Source: Scandinavium sp051650185 (lineage in GTDB: Bacteria > Pseudomonadota > Gammaproteobacteria > Enterobacterales > Enterobacteriaceae). From it: a stretch of 64,000 nucleotides of DNA. Shown here one piece after another: positions 57,169 through 64,000 of this stretch. The position numbers were made by a program, and so were the translations under genes. Numbering within the stretch: position 1 is the stretch's first letter; each line of letters starts with the position of its first letter. The stretch is taken from contig NZ_JBOFIN010000028.1 in assembly GCF_051650185.1 (NCBI RefSeq), positions 1 to 64,000 on the forward strand, given 5' to 3'. Under the pieces are notes generated by a model. The model had not been told where the DNA came from, did not search any database, and saw nothing but the letters and a program-made list of their open reading frames with translations.

Positions 57169-57190
57169 CAGCCTCTCAGGAGGCTGTTTT
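57169..57190. terminator. Terminator between pflA and the LysR-type gene
   Basis: CAGCCTC-TCAG-GAGGCTG followed by TTTT on the plus strand, just before the converging LysR gene's stop. It fits pflA termination. Confidence 0.75.
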
Positions 57191-58062
57191 CACCCCTCTT
57201 CCTCCATCGCATTCAGAAGCAACGCCAGTACCGGCGCACCGATCATTCCCGGCTTCCATAGCGCCACCAGCGGGTGCGTCAATCCTTTTGCGCCCATTTC
57301 AGTGTCTACTCGCTCTACACCACTGAGTCGCTCTGCGGCAAAATGCTCAGGCAAGAAAGCCCAACCGCTTCCCTGTTGAAGCAAACCTTTCAGTAACGCG
57401 ATTTCATTCACGTTAATGAGCCGATCCGCTATCTGTAACCGCCCTGCCAGCGAAGGTGAAAGATCGCGAAACGGCATAAGCTGAGGTTGCGAAGCCAGAT
57501 GCAGCAAGGGAACAGGTTGTTTTGGGAAGTAGCCTTTTTTGGCATAAACAGCCAACGAGACACTGCTCACCGCCCGCCAGTGAAGATGATCGTTTACAGA
57601 ACGGTTGATGGCCTGAAAAAGGCCGATATCTGCACTTCCTTCATCAAGCCAGCGTTCGGCCTGGGCACGCTCGCAGGCAATCATACTGAGCTGAATTTGT
57701 TGTGCTTCTAGCTGATTGGCAAGACGCAGTAATAGCGCTCTGGGCGTGAACAAGTCATAACACAGCGTGAGCTGGGTTTTGATGTTGTCAGGGATTTGCT
57801 TTGCGACGCGAGAAAAGGCTTCTGCCTCATGCAAAAAGAGTCTGGCCTGCCGGTAAAGTAACTGTCCCTGCGGCGTCTGGGTTAAAGGACGTGTGGCACG
57901 ATCAAACAGTTTGTAGCCCAGATCGAGCTCCAGATATTCCAGCAGCTCGCTGACCGTTGTACGGTCCTTGTTAAGCCTCTTAGCCGCCTTTGTCAGCGTG
58001 CCACTCTCGCAAACACAGGCGAAAGCTTCTATCTGGGCAAGGGTAAAACGCAACAACTCCAT
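57190..58062 (-). CDS. LysR-family transcription regulator of unknown target
   Basis: 290 residues from the ATG at 58062 (MELLRFTLAQIEAFACV), with GGAGG upstream; the longer open frame overlaps the preceding gene and is rejected. A winged helix-turn-helix occupies about 10-60 (GTLTKAAKRLNKDRTTVSELL...), but its recognition helix is unlike the usual LysR AVSxQI pattern. A periplasmic-binding-protein-like effector domain follows (about 90-285). It starts 20 bases after the RpiR-type gene on the same strand, so both are probably one transcript. Its place beside pflA matches E. coli ycaN, another LysR gene, but I cannot say they are orthologues. Confidence 0.85.
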   Translation of the reverse strand: MELLRFTLAQIEAFACVCESGTLTKAAKRLNKDRTTVSELLEYLELDLGYKLFDRATRPLTQTPQGQLLYRQARLFLHEAEAFSRVAKQIPDNIKTQLTLCYDLFTPRALLLRLANQLEAQQIQLSMIACERAQAERWLDEGSADIGLFQAINRSVNDHLHWRAVSSVSLAVYAKKGYFPKQPVPLLHLASQPQLMPFRDLSPSLAGRLQIADRLINVNEIALLKGLLQQGSGWAFLPEHFAAERLSGVERVDTEMGAKGLTHPLVALWKPGMIGAPVLALLLNAMEEEG

Positions 58063-58081
58063 TGTTAATTCTCGTCCTCCC

Positions 58082-58930
58082 TTATGACATAAAGTATTCA
58101 GACAGCTTATTTGCCACGCTCTCGATAGAGAAAATGCTTTTTTGCTGTGATTTACGGCAGGCTGCGTAACGTTCATCCTGCTCTTCCAGCGCGAGCAACA
58201 GCCGATCAGCAACCATCATTGATCCAGCCACTTCGGCAAAGCCAAACTCACCTTCTCCTTTCAGGGCAACCGCGGCCTGAAGATTTCGGTTGGAAAGGCG
58301 GGCCAGCGGGGTAAATGTCCCGCGCGTAATCGACAAAATGTCGACTCCCTGATGCTTTGCCTGCGCCAGCATTTGCAAAAGATCGGCTGAGGCCTGCTCG
58401 GTATGCACCACGATAATGCCCGTTTTCTGCTCGGTACTGTACAGAGGTGCCGTGGCCGGATAAAAGCGATCGACAAAGCTGGCCGCTTTACCCATACGCA
58501 GCAGGTTCATCTGTAAAAACAAGGCTACTGGCACTGCGGTACCAACAGCATACAACGCAACCTGATCCAATTGATTGAGCCAGGCTGCCGCGCTCTGTAG
58601 CTCTTTGCTGTCAATAATGGCGTTGCTGTCGCGAATACTGGACATCACCGCTGATATTTCCTCCTGGCTACCATCATCTGGACGTGCTGCACCCTGCTCC
58701 ATCGCCAGCGCAGTGCGGAAATCTGAAAAGCCCTTAAACCCAAACGCACGGCAAAACCGCGTAATACTGCCTTCGCTGGTTTCAATAGAATCCGCCAGTT
58801 CTGAGATGGTATGTCGCATCACATAATCGGGATTTTCTGTAATGAAATGGCCTACCCGTTCCAGTATCGGGCTGAGACTGGAAGAACCGTTTCTTATGTT
58901 TATCAGCAAGTTAACATCAGAATAACTCAT
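58082..58930 (-). CDS. RpiR-family (HTH plus SIS) regulator of the adjacent PTS-transketolase operon
   Basis: 282 residues from the ATG at 58930 (MSYSDVNLLINIRNG), preceded by AAGG; an earlier in-frame start adds 27 residues. The N-terminal HTH_6 domain is at about 1-77 (helix-turn-helix 41-64: TISELADSIETSEGSITRFCRAFG). A SIS sugar-phosphate-binding domain follows (about 125-250, with LYAVGTAVPVALFLQMNLLRMG and the GIIVVHTEQASADLLQML loop). Such proteins sense phosphosugars, here presumably the product of the PTS or transketolase. Divergent from the PTS operon across 123 bases. Confidence 0.9.
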   Translation of the reverse strand: MSYSDVNLLINIRNGSSSLSPILERVGHFITENPDYVMRHTISELADSIETSEGSITRFCRAFGFKGFSDFRTALAMEQGAARPDDGSQEEISAVMSSIRDSNAIIDSKELQSAAAWLNQLDQVALYAVGTAVPVALFLQMNLLRMGKAASFVDRFYPATAPLYSTEQKTGIIVVHTEQASADLLQMLAQAKHQGVDILSITRGTFTPLARLSNRNLQAAVALKGEGEFGFAEVAGSMMVADRLLLALEEQDERYAACRKSQQKSIFSIESVANKLSEYFMS

Positions 58931-58951
58931 TTTTAGCCTTTTTGCACAAAA

Positions 58952-58967
58952 TGCAAGCAACGTCACA
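58952..58967 (+). promoter_or_regulatory. Possible CRP site in the regulator-PTS intergenic region
   Basis: TGCAA-N6-TCACA: one perfect half-site and one 3-of-5 half-site of the CRP consensus, about 87 bases before the IIB start. A catabolic PTS operon is a reasonable CRP target. Weak match. Confidence 0.35.
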
Positions 58968-58989
58968 TCATTATTCACTCTGCAAAGAT

Positions 58990-59033
58990 AATAATTATTT
59001 TCCAAACTCAATTAAACAAAAATAATTATTTTC
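58990..59033. promoter_or_regulatory. Duplicated AATAATTATT palindrome, candidate operator
   Basis: The 13-mer AATAATTATTTTC occurs at 58990-59002 and again at 59021-59033, exactly 31 bp apart (about three helical turns). Each copy contains the 10-bp perfect palindrome AATAATTATT; in the second it extends to a 14-bp palindrome (59019-59032). The pair lies 20 bases before the IIB start and in the divergent promoter region. Paired symmetric sites fit a dimer or tetramer such as the RpiR-type regulator. Binding is inferred. Confidence 0.55.
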
Positions 59034-59053
59034 ACAACGCAGGAGAACACTCT

Positions 59054-59329
59054 ATGAAAGGTCTTATCGTCTGTCGTACCGGCATGGGCAGCTCGCTGAT
59101 GCTGAAAATCAAAGCCCAAAAGATTATCGATAAACACGGTTGGGACATTGAGCTTGAGCATGACGTCCTCTCCGGGCTCAACACCTGGCGAGACATCGAT
59201 TTTGTTCTGACCATGCGTGACCTGACTGACGAGATCGAAGCCGCAGGGTTTAACGCCATCGGCATCACCGATCTGATGAACAGTGATGAAATGGAAGCCG
59301 CGCTGACAAGCGTCGTTCAACCACACTAA
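59054..59329 (+). CDS. PTS enzyme IIB component, ascorbate (UlaB/SgaB) family
   Basis: 91 residues. The phosphorylated-Cys loop is LIVCRTGMGSSLML with Cys7. Small, stand-alone IIB of the lactose/ascorbate-type fold. It accepts phosphate from IIA (His) and passes it to the sugar moving through IIC. First gene of the operon, with CAGGAG before the ATG; 17 bases to the IIC gene. Confidence 0.9.
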   Translation: MKGLIVCRTGMGSSLMLKIKAQKIIDKHGWDIELEHDVLSGLNTWRDIDFVLTMRDLTDEIEAAGFNAIGITDLMNSDEMEAALTSVVQPH

Positions 59330-59346
59330 TTCCCCAAGGAGAAAAT

Positions 59347-60612
59347 ATGGAACTCCTCAGGTTTATTGTATTCGACATTCTCGGTGTAACCCCACTTTTA
59401 GTTGGTTTTATTGCGCTTATAGGCCTACTGATTCAACGCAAGCCAATCGAAAAAGTACTCTCCGGTACGTTTAAAACCATTGTCGGCTTTCTGGTTTTTG
59501 CCGGTGGTGTCGGGCTCGCGGTGACTTCACTTGGCAACTTCCAGACGTTATTCAGTCAGGGATTTGGGCTAAAAGGGGTCATGCCGCTGGCCGAAGCATT
59601 GACCGGCCTGGCACAAACTAAATTTGCCATGTGTGTCTCGCTTATCATGGTCATCGGATTTGGCTGGAACTTGTTGTTTGCCCGTATTACCCCGTTTAAG
59701 TATATCTTCCTGACCGGGCAACATAATCTCTATCTCTCTGCCCTGCTGACCGTCACCTTAAAAGCCCTTGGCTACAGCGACGTGGTTACCATCATTACCG
59801 GGTCAATCCTCCTGGGGCTAGCGGCCTGTATCTATCCGGCGATTGCTCAGCCCTGGATGCGCAAGATAACCGGCAATGATGAGATTGCGATGGGGCATTA
59901 TGTGACGCTTGCCTATGCGGCATCCGGTTGGATTGGCTCGAAGGTGGGCAACCCTAAGGATTCAACGGAAAAGCTGAACCTTCCCGGCTGGCTTGGGATC
60001 TTCAAAGACTACATTGTCTCAGTCTCGATTTCGGTCAGCATCTTCTATTACATTGCGGCGCTCGCTGCAGGTAAAACAGCCGTGACTGCGGCGGCCGGCG
60101 GCATGCACTGGCTGGTGTATCCGCTGTTCCAGTCTCTGACATTTACAGCATCACTCTACATCATCATTACCGGCGTGCGTTTGCTGCTCTCAGAAATTGT
60201 CCCGGCATTTCTCGGTATCTCAGAACGCTTCATTCCAAACGCCAAACCGGCTCTCGATTGCCCGGTGGTCTTTCCTTATGCCCCAACGGCTACTGTGCTT
60301 GGATTCATCTCGTCTTTTATTGGCGGCCTGGTGGTGATGGGTGTACTGGCGATGATTGGCCAGACGGTAATTATCCCTGTGGCTATCCCCTACTTCTTTA
60401 TTGGTGCCACCGCGGCGGTGTTCGGTAACGCCTCTGGCGGCTGGAAAGGTGCCATTGCGGGCAGTTTTGTAACAGGAGTTTTAATCGGCATTGGCCCGGC
60501 GCTTATCTACCCCATCATGGAGTCTGTAGGCCTCTCAGGCACCAGCTTCCCGGAAACAGACTTTGTCGCCCTCGGCCTCGTTGTGTACTACATCGGCAAA
60601 ATGCTGCCGTAA
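59347..60612 (+). CDS. PTS enzyme IIC component, ascorbate (UlaA/SgaT) family permease
   Basis: 421 residues with about ten hydrophobic segments. Similarity to UlaA/SgaT is visible in KVGNPKDSTEKLNLPGWLGIFKDYIV and in GMHWLVYPLFQSLTFTASLY, a family segment that contacts substrate. Shorter than E. coli UlaA (about 465). It is an inner-membrane channel that transports and phosphorylates an unknown carbohydrate or sugar acid. No ulaD/E/F-type genes follow, so ascorbate itself is unlikely. Confidence 0.9.
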   Translation: MELLRFIVFDILGVTPLLVGFIALIGLLIQRKPIEKVLSGTFKTIVGFLVFAGGVGLAVTSLGNFQTLFSQGFGLKGVMPLAEALTGLAQTKFAMCVSLIMVIGFGWNLLFARITPFKYIFLTGQHNLYLSALLTVTLKALGYSDVVTIITGSILLGLAACIYPAIAQPWMRKITGNDEIAMGHYVTLAYAASGWIGSKVGNPKDSTEKLNLPGWLGIFKDYIVSVSISVSIFYYIAALAAGKTAVTAAAGGMHWLVYPLFQSLTFTASLYIIITGVRLLLSEIVPAFLGISERFIPNAKPALDCPVVFPYAPTATVLGFISSFIGGLVVMGVLAMIGQTVIIPVAIPYFFIGATAAVFGNASGGWKGAIAGSFVTGVLIGIGPALIYPIMESVGLSGTSFPETDFVALGLVVYYIGKMLP

Positions 60613-60624
60613 TCAGGAGTGGCT

Positions 60625-61422
60625 ATGACTATCGATCAACTTAAAGAGCATGCGCTGGCGGCACGACGCGATATCGTCAGCATGATTTATGAATCGGGTA
60701 TCGGGCATCCGGGCGGTGCGCTCTCCATCGTGGAGATCCTGACCTGGCTTTATCACCGTGAAATCGATCTCAATACCGCTCCCCGTGCACGAGTGGTGAT
60801 GAGCAAAGGCCATGCCATTGCGGCGCAATATGCGCTGTTGTATCAGTTGGGGAAAATCAGGCGCGAGGAATTCAAGACTTTTCGACAGATTGATTCGCGC
60901 CTGCAAGGCCATCCCAGCATCAAGTCGCTGCCAGAAGTCGATGCGACAACCGGCCTGCTTGGACAAGGGTTATCTGTCGCGCTGGGCATGGCAGCGGCGA
61001 AAAAGCTCGCGGGGGATCCGCATCGCGTCTTTGCCATTCTTGGCGATGGTGAAATGCATGAAGGGCAAATCTGGGAATCTCTGCAACAGGCAGGTCATAT
61101 GAAAATGGACAATCTGGTGGCGATTATCGATTACAACGGCTTCTCCTCCCATGACCCGGTCAATAGTGTGATTAACCTTGAGCCGCTGGCAGACAAAATT
61201 CGTTGCTTTGGCTGGCACGTGCTTGAACTTCACAACGGTAACGATATGCACCAGGTTGCAGACACGCTGATGCTTTCTCGTCACCTTAAAGGTAAACCTG
61301 TCGCGATTGTGGCCCATACCACCAAAGGGTGCGGTGTCAGCTACATGGAGAACAACGGCGACTGGCATTCCAAAACCCCGACCACAGAACAGTACCAGCA
61401 GGCGATGGAGGAACTGCAATGA
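60625..61422 (+). CDS. Transketolase, N-terminal (thiamine diphosphate-binding) subunit
   Basis: 265 residues from the ATG at 60625, six bases after GGAG; a GTG two codons earlier overlaps the Shine-Dalgarno sequence. Seen: GIGHPGG (His28), SKGHA (His63), and the ThDP-binding motif GDG at 140-142 with Asn171 of the GDG-N30 pattern. This is the first half of a split transketolase; the C-terminal half follows with a four-base overlap. The two should assemble as heterotetramers that transfer a two-carbon ketol unit. It lies between the PTS IIC and IIA genes. Confidence 0.92.
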   Translation: MTIDQLKEHALAARRDIVSMIYESGIGHPGGALSIVEILTWLYHREIDLNTAPRARVVMSKGHAIAAQYALLYQLGKIRREEFKTFRQIDSRLQGHPSIKSLPEVDATTGLLGQGLSVALGMAAAKKLAGDPHRVFAILGDGEMHEGQIWESLQQAGHMKMDNLVAIIDYNGFSSHDPVNSVINLEPLADKIRCFGWHVLELHNGNDMHQVADTLMLSRHLKGKPVAIVAHTTKGCGVSYMENNGDWHSKTPTTEQYQQAMEELQ

Positions 61423-62339
61423 TGAAAGCTCCGCGTGATGAAATCGGCCATGCGCTGATAAGCCTCAAAAACCAAGGCTATCCCGTCGTGGTTATCGACA
61501 GCGATCTGGCAAGCTCAACCAGAACCGATCAGTTTCAGGCCGAATTTCCAGGATCCTTCTTTGAGATGGGTATCGCTGAAGGCTCAGCTATGAGCTTTGC
61601 CGTCGGACAGGCACTGGAAGGCAATATCGCTTTTTACGTCAATTTCGCGATGTTCGTCACTGGCACGGCCTGGACACAACTACGCCAGGCCTGTTACGCC
61701 AAAGCGAACATCAAACTGGTCGGTAGTCATCCTGGCATGGACGACGGCCCCGATGGTGCATCGCATCATGCCCTGGAAGATTTGGCGTTAACCCGCGTAT
61801 TGCCGGGTATTACCATTCTTACACCGGCGGATGCCGAAGAGGTGGAAGCAGCCTTCGAACAAGCAGCCAACATCAAAGGGCCTGTGTATATCCGTGTCGC
61901 CCGAGAACCGATGCCTGTCAGGGACAAATCCCTGGTTCCCCGGGTCACGGATATCGCCGCCGTTCGCGACAACGGCAATGAGTTTGCCATTTTTTACGAA
62001 GGCACCGTGCTGGAACAGGCCTGCGAAGGTTTTGAGCAGCTGGAGGCCAGCGGTCGACACGGCAAACTTGTCCATGTTGCCTGCCTCAAGCCTTTCAACC
62101 GCGAGGCTTTTGTACAGCTCGTCAGCGAGTGCCCGCTTATCGCAACGCTTGAGAATCACACCATTAACGGCGGGCTGGGAGGACAGATTGCCGAGGCCAT
62201 TGCCGAAGCCGGGCTCGGCGCAAAGCTTCTCCGGCTGGGCACCAGGGACACCTTCACGGAATCCGGTAACAGTCGGCAGTTGAAGGCAAAATATGGCATC
62301 AGCGGAGAAGCGTTGTTCAAAGCGGTAAGCGAGGCCTGA
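61419..62339 (+). CDS. Transketolase, C-terminal (pyrimidine-binding and swivel) subunit
   Basis: 306 residues from the ATG at 61419 (MMKAPRDEIG), seven bases after GGAGG; the second ATG is three bases on. The longer frame from 61329 lies within the N-terminal gene. FFEMGIAEGSAMSFAVG carries the catalytic Glu (Glu54) that activates ThDP. The transketolase C-terminal swivel domain covers about 190-300. Partner of the previous gene; the stop is immediately followed by the IIA start. Confidence 0.92.
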   Translation: MMKAPRDEIGHALISLKNQGYPVVVIDSDLASSTRTDQFQAEFPGSFFEMGIAEGSAMSFAVGQALEGNIAFYVNFAMFVTGTAWTQLRQACYAKANIKLVGSHPGMDDGPDGASHHALEDLALTRVLPGITILTPADAEEVEAAFEQAANIKGPVYIRVAREPMPVRDKSLVPRVTDIAAVRDNGNEFAIFYEGTVLEQACEGFEQLEASGRHGKLVHVACLKPFNREAFVQLVSECPLIATLENHTINGGLGGQIAEAIAEAGLGAKLLRLGTRDTFTESGNSRQLKAKYGISGEALFKAVSEA

Positions 62340-62771
62340 ATGACATCATTTGCCTTTAGTGCCGTGCAGTTTGTGGAGACCTGTCCGAGCTGGAAACAGG
62401 CTGTGCGTCTGGCCTGCCAGCCCCTGGAGAAGCAGGGTCTGATTAGTCAGGCGTATGCGCAGGCTATCATTGCATCAACAGAAGAAAATGGCCCCTGGTA
62501 CATCCTCACGCCGGGATTTGCCATGCCGCACGCTCGGCCTGAAGAAGGTGTGTTAAGCCACGAAACGCATCTGTCGCTGCTGCGCATTCGCGGGAACGTG
62601 ATGTTCGAAGGCCATGATGCGGTAGGCTTGCTTATCTTGCTGGCGGCAGGCAACGGGGCCGATCATCTGGCGAAAATCCAGCAGCTGACACAGTGGCTGG
62701 ATGAGGAGCAACGTCTGGAGAAACTGCTGGCCGTCAACAACGAACAAGCCTTACTTCACGCAATTCATTAG
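62340..62771 (+). CDS. PTS enzyme IIA component, mannitol/fructose (UlaC-like) family
   Basis: 143 residues with the EIIA_2 active-site motif PGFAMPHARPEEGV (His64). It receives phosphate from HPr and passes it to the IIB Cys. The ATG directly abuts the transketolase stop. It is the last gene of the five-gene operon; a strong hairpin follows. Confidence 0.9.
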   Translation: MTSFAFSAVQFVETCPSWKQAVRLACQPLEKQGLISQAYAQAIIASTEENGPWYILTPGFAMPHARPEEGVLSHETHLSLLRIRGNVMFEGHDAVGLLILLAAGNGADHLAKIQQLTQWLDEEQRLEKLLAVNNEQALLHAIH

Positions 62772-62777
62772 GGAGAT

Positions 62778-62801
62778 TCCGGCCTGACGACTCAGGCCGG
62801 A
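62778..62801. terminator. Strong hairpin between IIA and ycaD
   Basis: TCCGGCCTGA-CGAC-TCAGGCCGGA, a perfect ten-base stem between convergent genes. Neither strand has a T run, so it may act as a stability or pause element or a Rho-assisted end rather than a classical terminator. Confidence 0.55.
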
Positions 62802-62807
62802 GATGCC

Positions 62808-63956
62808 TCAGGCGTGTGCCACTGGCGTCGGGTGATGCCCGGCTTTACGCAACAGCATCAGCAGATAGATGAAGGCGACGCTGGCAATCATCACGAACAG
62901 CAGATTATCAGAGAAGTTTTGCATCAGCATCGAGGTGAACGTCGGGCCTAACAGGCTGCCAATGGTATAACTCAACAGCAGGGCCTGGTTCATCGCGACC
63001 AGCTGGTGATGCTCGACTTTCTCACACGCCCAGGCCATCGCTACCGGATAAAGAGTAAAACCTGCGGCACCAAGGATAAACAAAGTAGGCGCCATTGTCG
63101 CACCGCTCAGCATTGCAAGGCTACCCAGAATGACCACGAACACTTGCACCCGAAGTACCAGCAAACGGCCATAACGATCGGCCAGGCGGCCAATCGGCCA
63201 CTGCCCCACAATCCCTGCACTCACCATCACCGCCATCCAGAAGCCAATGCCGGAATCACTGTAACCCTGATGGTTCAGCCACAGCGGCATCAGGCCGTAC
63301 AATGAGCCCAGAGCAATACCGGATACAATGCAGCCATTCACGCCTAAACGAGCCTGTCGAAGCTTCAGCATCGGCCAAACTTGCGTTGGGGCCTCATGCT
63401 CGCTTTGATTGTTCATGATGCGGGTAAACAACAGTGGCAGGATCGCCGCCAGCACCATGCCAGTGACCCACGGCAGGACGCTCATTAAATCCGTTGGCAA
63501 TTTGCTGACCATCAATTGCCCCAGCACGGTGCCCACGTAATAGACCATCATGTAAGCCGCCAGCAGACGCCCACGATTGCGGGACGTGCCGCTACACATC
63601 AGCGCACTTTCCACCACCACCCAAATCATGGCGCAGCCGATACCGGCCAGGAATCGCCAGCTCATCCAGCTGACAAAACCGATGCTGAAGCCAAGCCCTA
63701 CGCACCCCAGAGCAAAGAGCAATGATGCTGCGTAATAGCTGCGATTGAAGCCAAAGCGCTTAATTAAGCGTCCACAAAGTAACGTGCCAACCAGGTTGCC
63801 CGTGAAATAGGACGAACTGACCATTCCGACTTGCCAGGTGGGCAGATGATCGTGAGCCAGCCACAGTGGCACCAGCGTATTAAGCACCGCGATAGCCAGA
63901 GTCAGCAAAAGTAAGCCACAGAGCAATAAAAGCACTGGGCGGGAATACGTGGACAT
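62808..63956 (-). CDS. ycaD: YcaD, major facilitator superfamily transporter
   Basis: 382 residues, about 12 membrane segments. MFS loops GRLIKRFGF (2-3) and GRLADRYGRLLVLR (8-9) are visible. The protein fits YcaD, a putative MFS exporter of unknown substrate. In E. coli it lies at the far side of the ycaMNK region next to pflA; here the PTS operon occupies that space. It is convergent with the operon, so it is probably not part of it. The 44 bases from 63957 to the window edge are its leader. Confidence 0.9.
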   Translation of the reverse strand: MSTYSRPVLLLLCGLLLLTLAIAVLNTLVPLWLAHDHLPTWQVGMVSSSYFTGNLVGTLLCGRLIKRFGFNRSYYAASLLFALGCVGLGFSIGFVSWMSWRFLAGIGCAMIWVVVESALMCSGTSRNRGRLLAAYMMVYYVGTVLGQLMVSKLPTDLMSVLPWVTGMVLAAILPLLFTRIMNNQSEHEAPTQVWPMLKLRQARLGVNGCIVSGIALGSLYGLMPLWLNHQGYSDSGIGFWMAVMVSAGIVGQWPIGRLADRYGRLLVLRVQVFVVILGSLAMLSGATMAPTLFILGAAGFTLYPVAMAWACEKVEHHQLVAMNQALLLSYTIGSLLGPTFTSMLMQNFSDNLLFVMIASVAFIYLLMLLRKAGHHPTPVAHA

Positions 63957-64000
63957 GAGTAAAAAAACCGTGAGGATGATCAGAATTCGAGCGCATCATG

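Overview
The window is a stretch of enterobacterial chromosome. Gene content and order follow the Escherichia coli core map around 20-22 min, read here in the opposite direction, from rmf/pqiC at base 1 to ycaD at the right end. Proteins such as MukB, RpsA, PflB, AspC, MsbA and IhfB are close to E. coli versions I can recall, so the organism is a member of the Enterobacteriaceae. It is probably not Escherichia. The porin upstream of aspC is of the Klebsiella OmpK35 / Enterobacter OmpF type, and the segment between pflA and ycaD differs from E. coli. I favour the Enterobacter/Lelliottia/Klebsiella/Kosakonia side of the family but cannot name a genus. There are no rRNA or tRNA genes, insertion sequences, prophage genes or CRISPR arrays that I can see.

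Layout. 1-9.6 kb: partial rmf; the pqiABC envelope lipid-transport operon behind uup and rlmL (minus strand); ycbX; zapC. 9.7-15.4 kb: pyrD with its pyrimidine-responsive leader, divergent from ssuEADCB (alkanesulfonate uptake and desulfonation). 15.4-24.2 kb: pepN, pncB (with a NadR box), asnS, the ompF-type porin with an OmpR/MicF control region, and aspC. 24.2-34.9 kb (minus): gloC, ycbK and ldtD (cell wall), then cmoM-mukF-mukE-mukB (tRNA modification plus the MukBEF condensin). 35-44.1 kb: elyC (plus), ycbJ, kdsB-ycaR, ycaQ, lpxK-msbA and comEC/ycaI, which include KDO, lipid A and LPS flippase functions. 44.3-50.7 kb (minus): ihfB, rpsA, cmk, aroA, serC, ycaP. 50.8-57.2 kb (plus): ycaO, focA-pflB and pflA (anaerobic pyruvate/formate metabolism).

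57.2-62.8 kb is the accessory part. An RpiR-type and a LysR-type regulator (minus) face a five-gene operon (plus) that encodes an ascorbate-family PTS (IIB, IIC, IIA) with a split transketolase (N and C halves) inside it. The intergenic region carries two copies of an AT-rich palindrome 31 bp apart and a possible CRP site. The operon looks like a compact uptake and carbon-fragment-transfer pathway of unknown substrate, and it is the most interesting system in the window. ycaD (an MFS transporter) ends the window.

Start codons were adjusted where an internal start has a better Shine-Dalgarno sequence or matches the family N-terminus: pqiB, pyrD, ssuB, pncB, asnS, ycbK, mukE, cmoM, ycaR, comEC, cmk, ycaO, focA, pflA, the two regulators and both transketolase halves. 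Comparisons with E. coli proteins are from memory; no searches were run.
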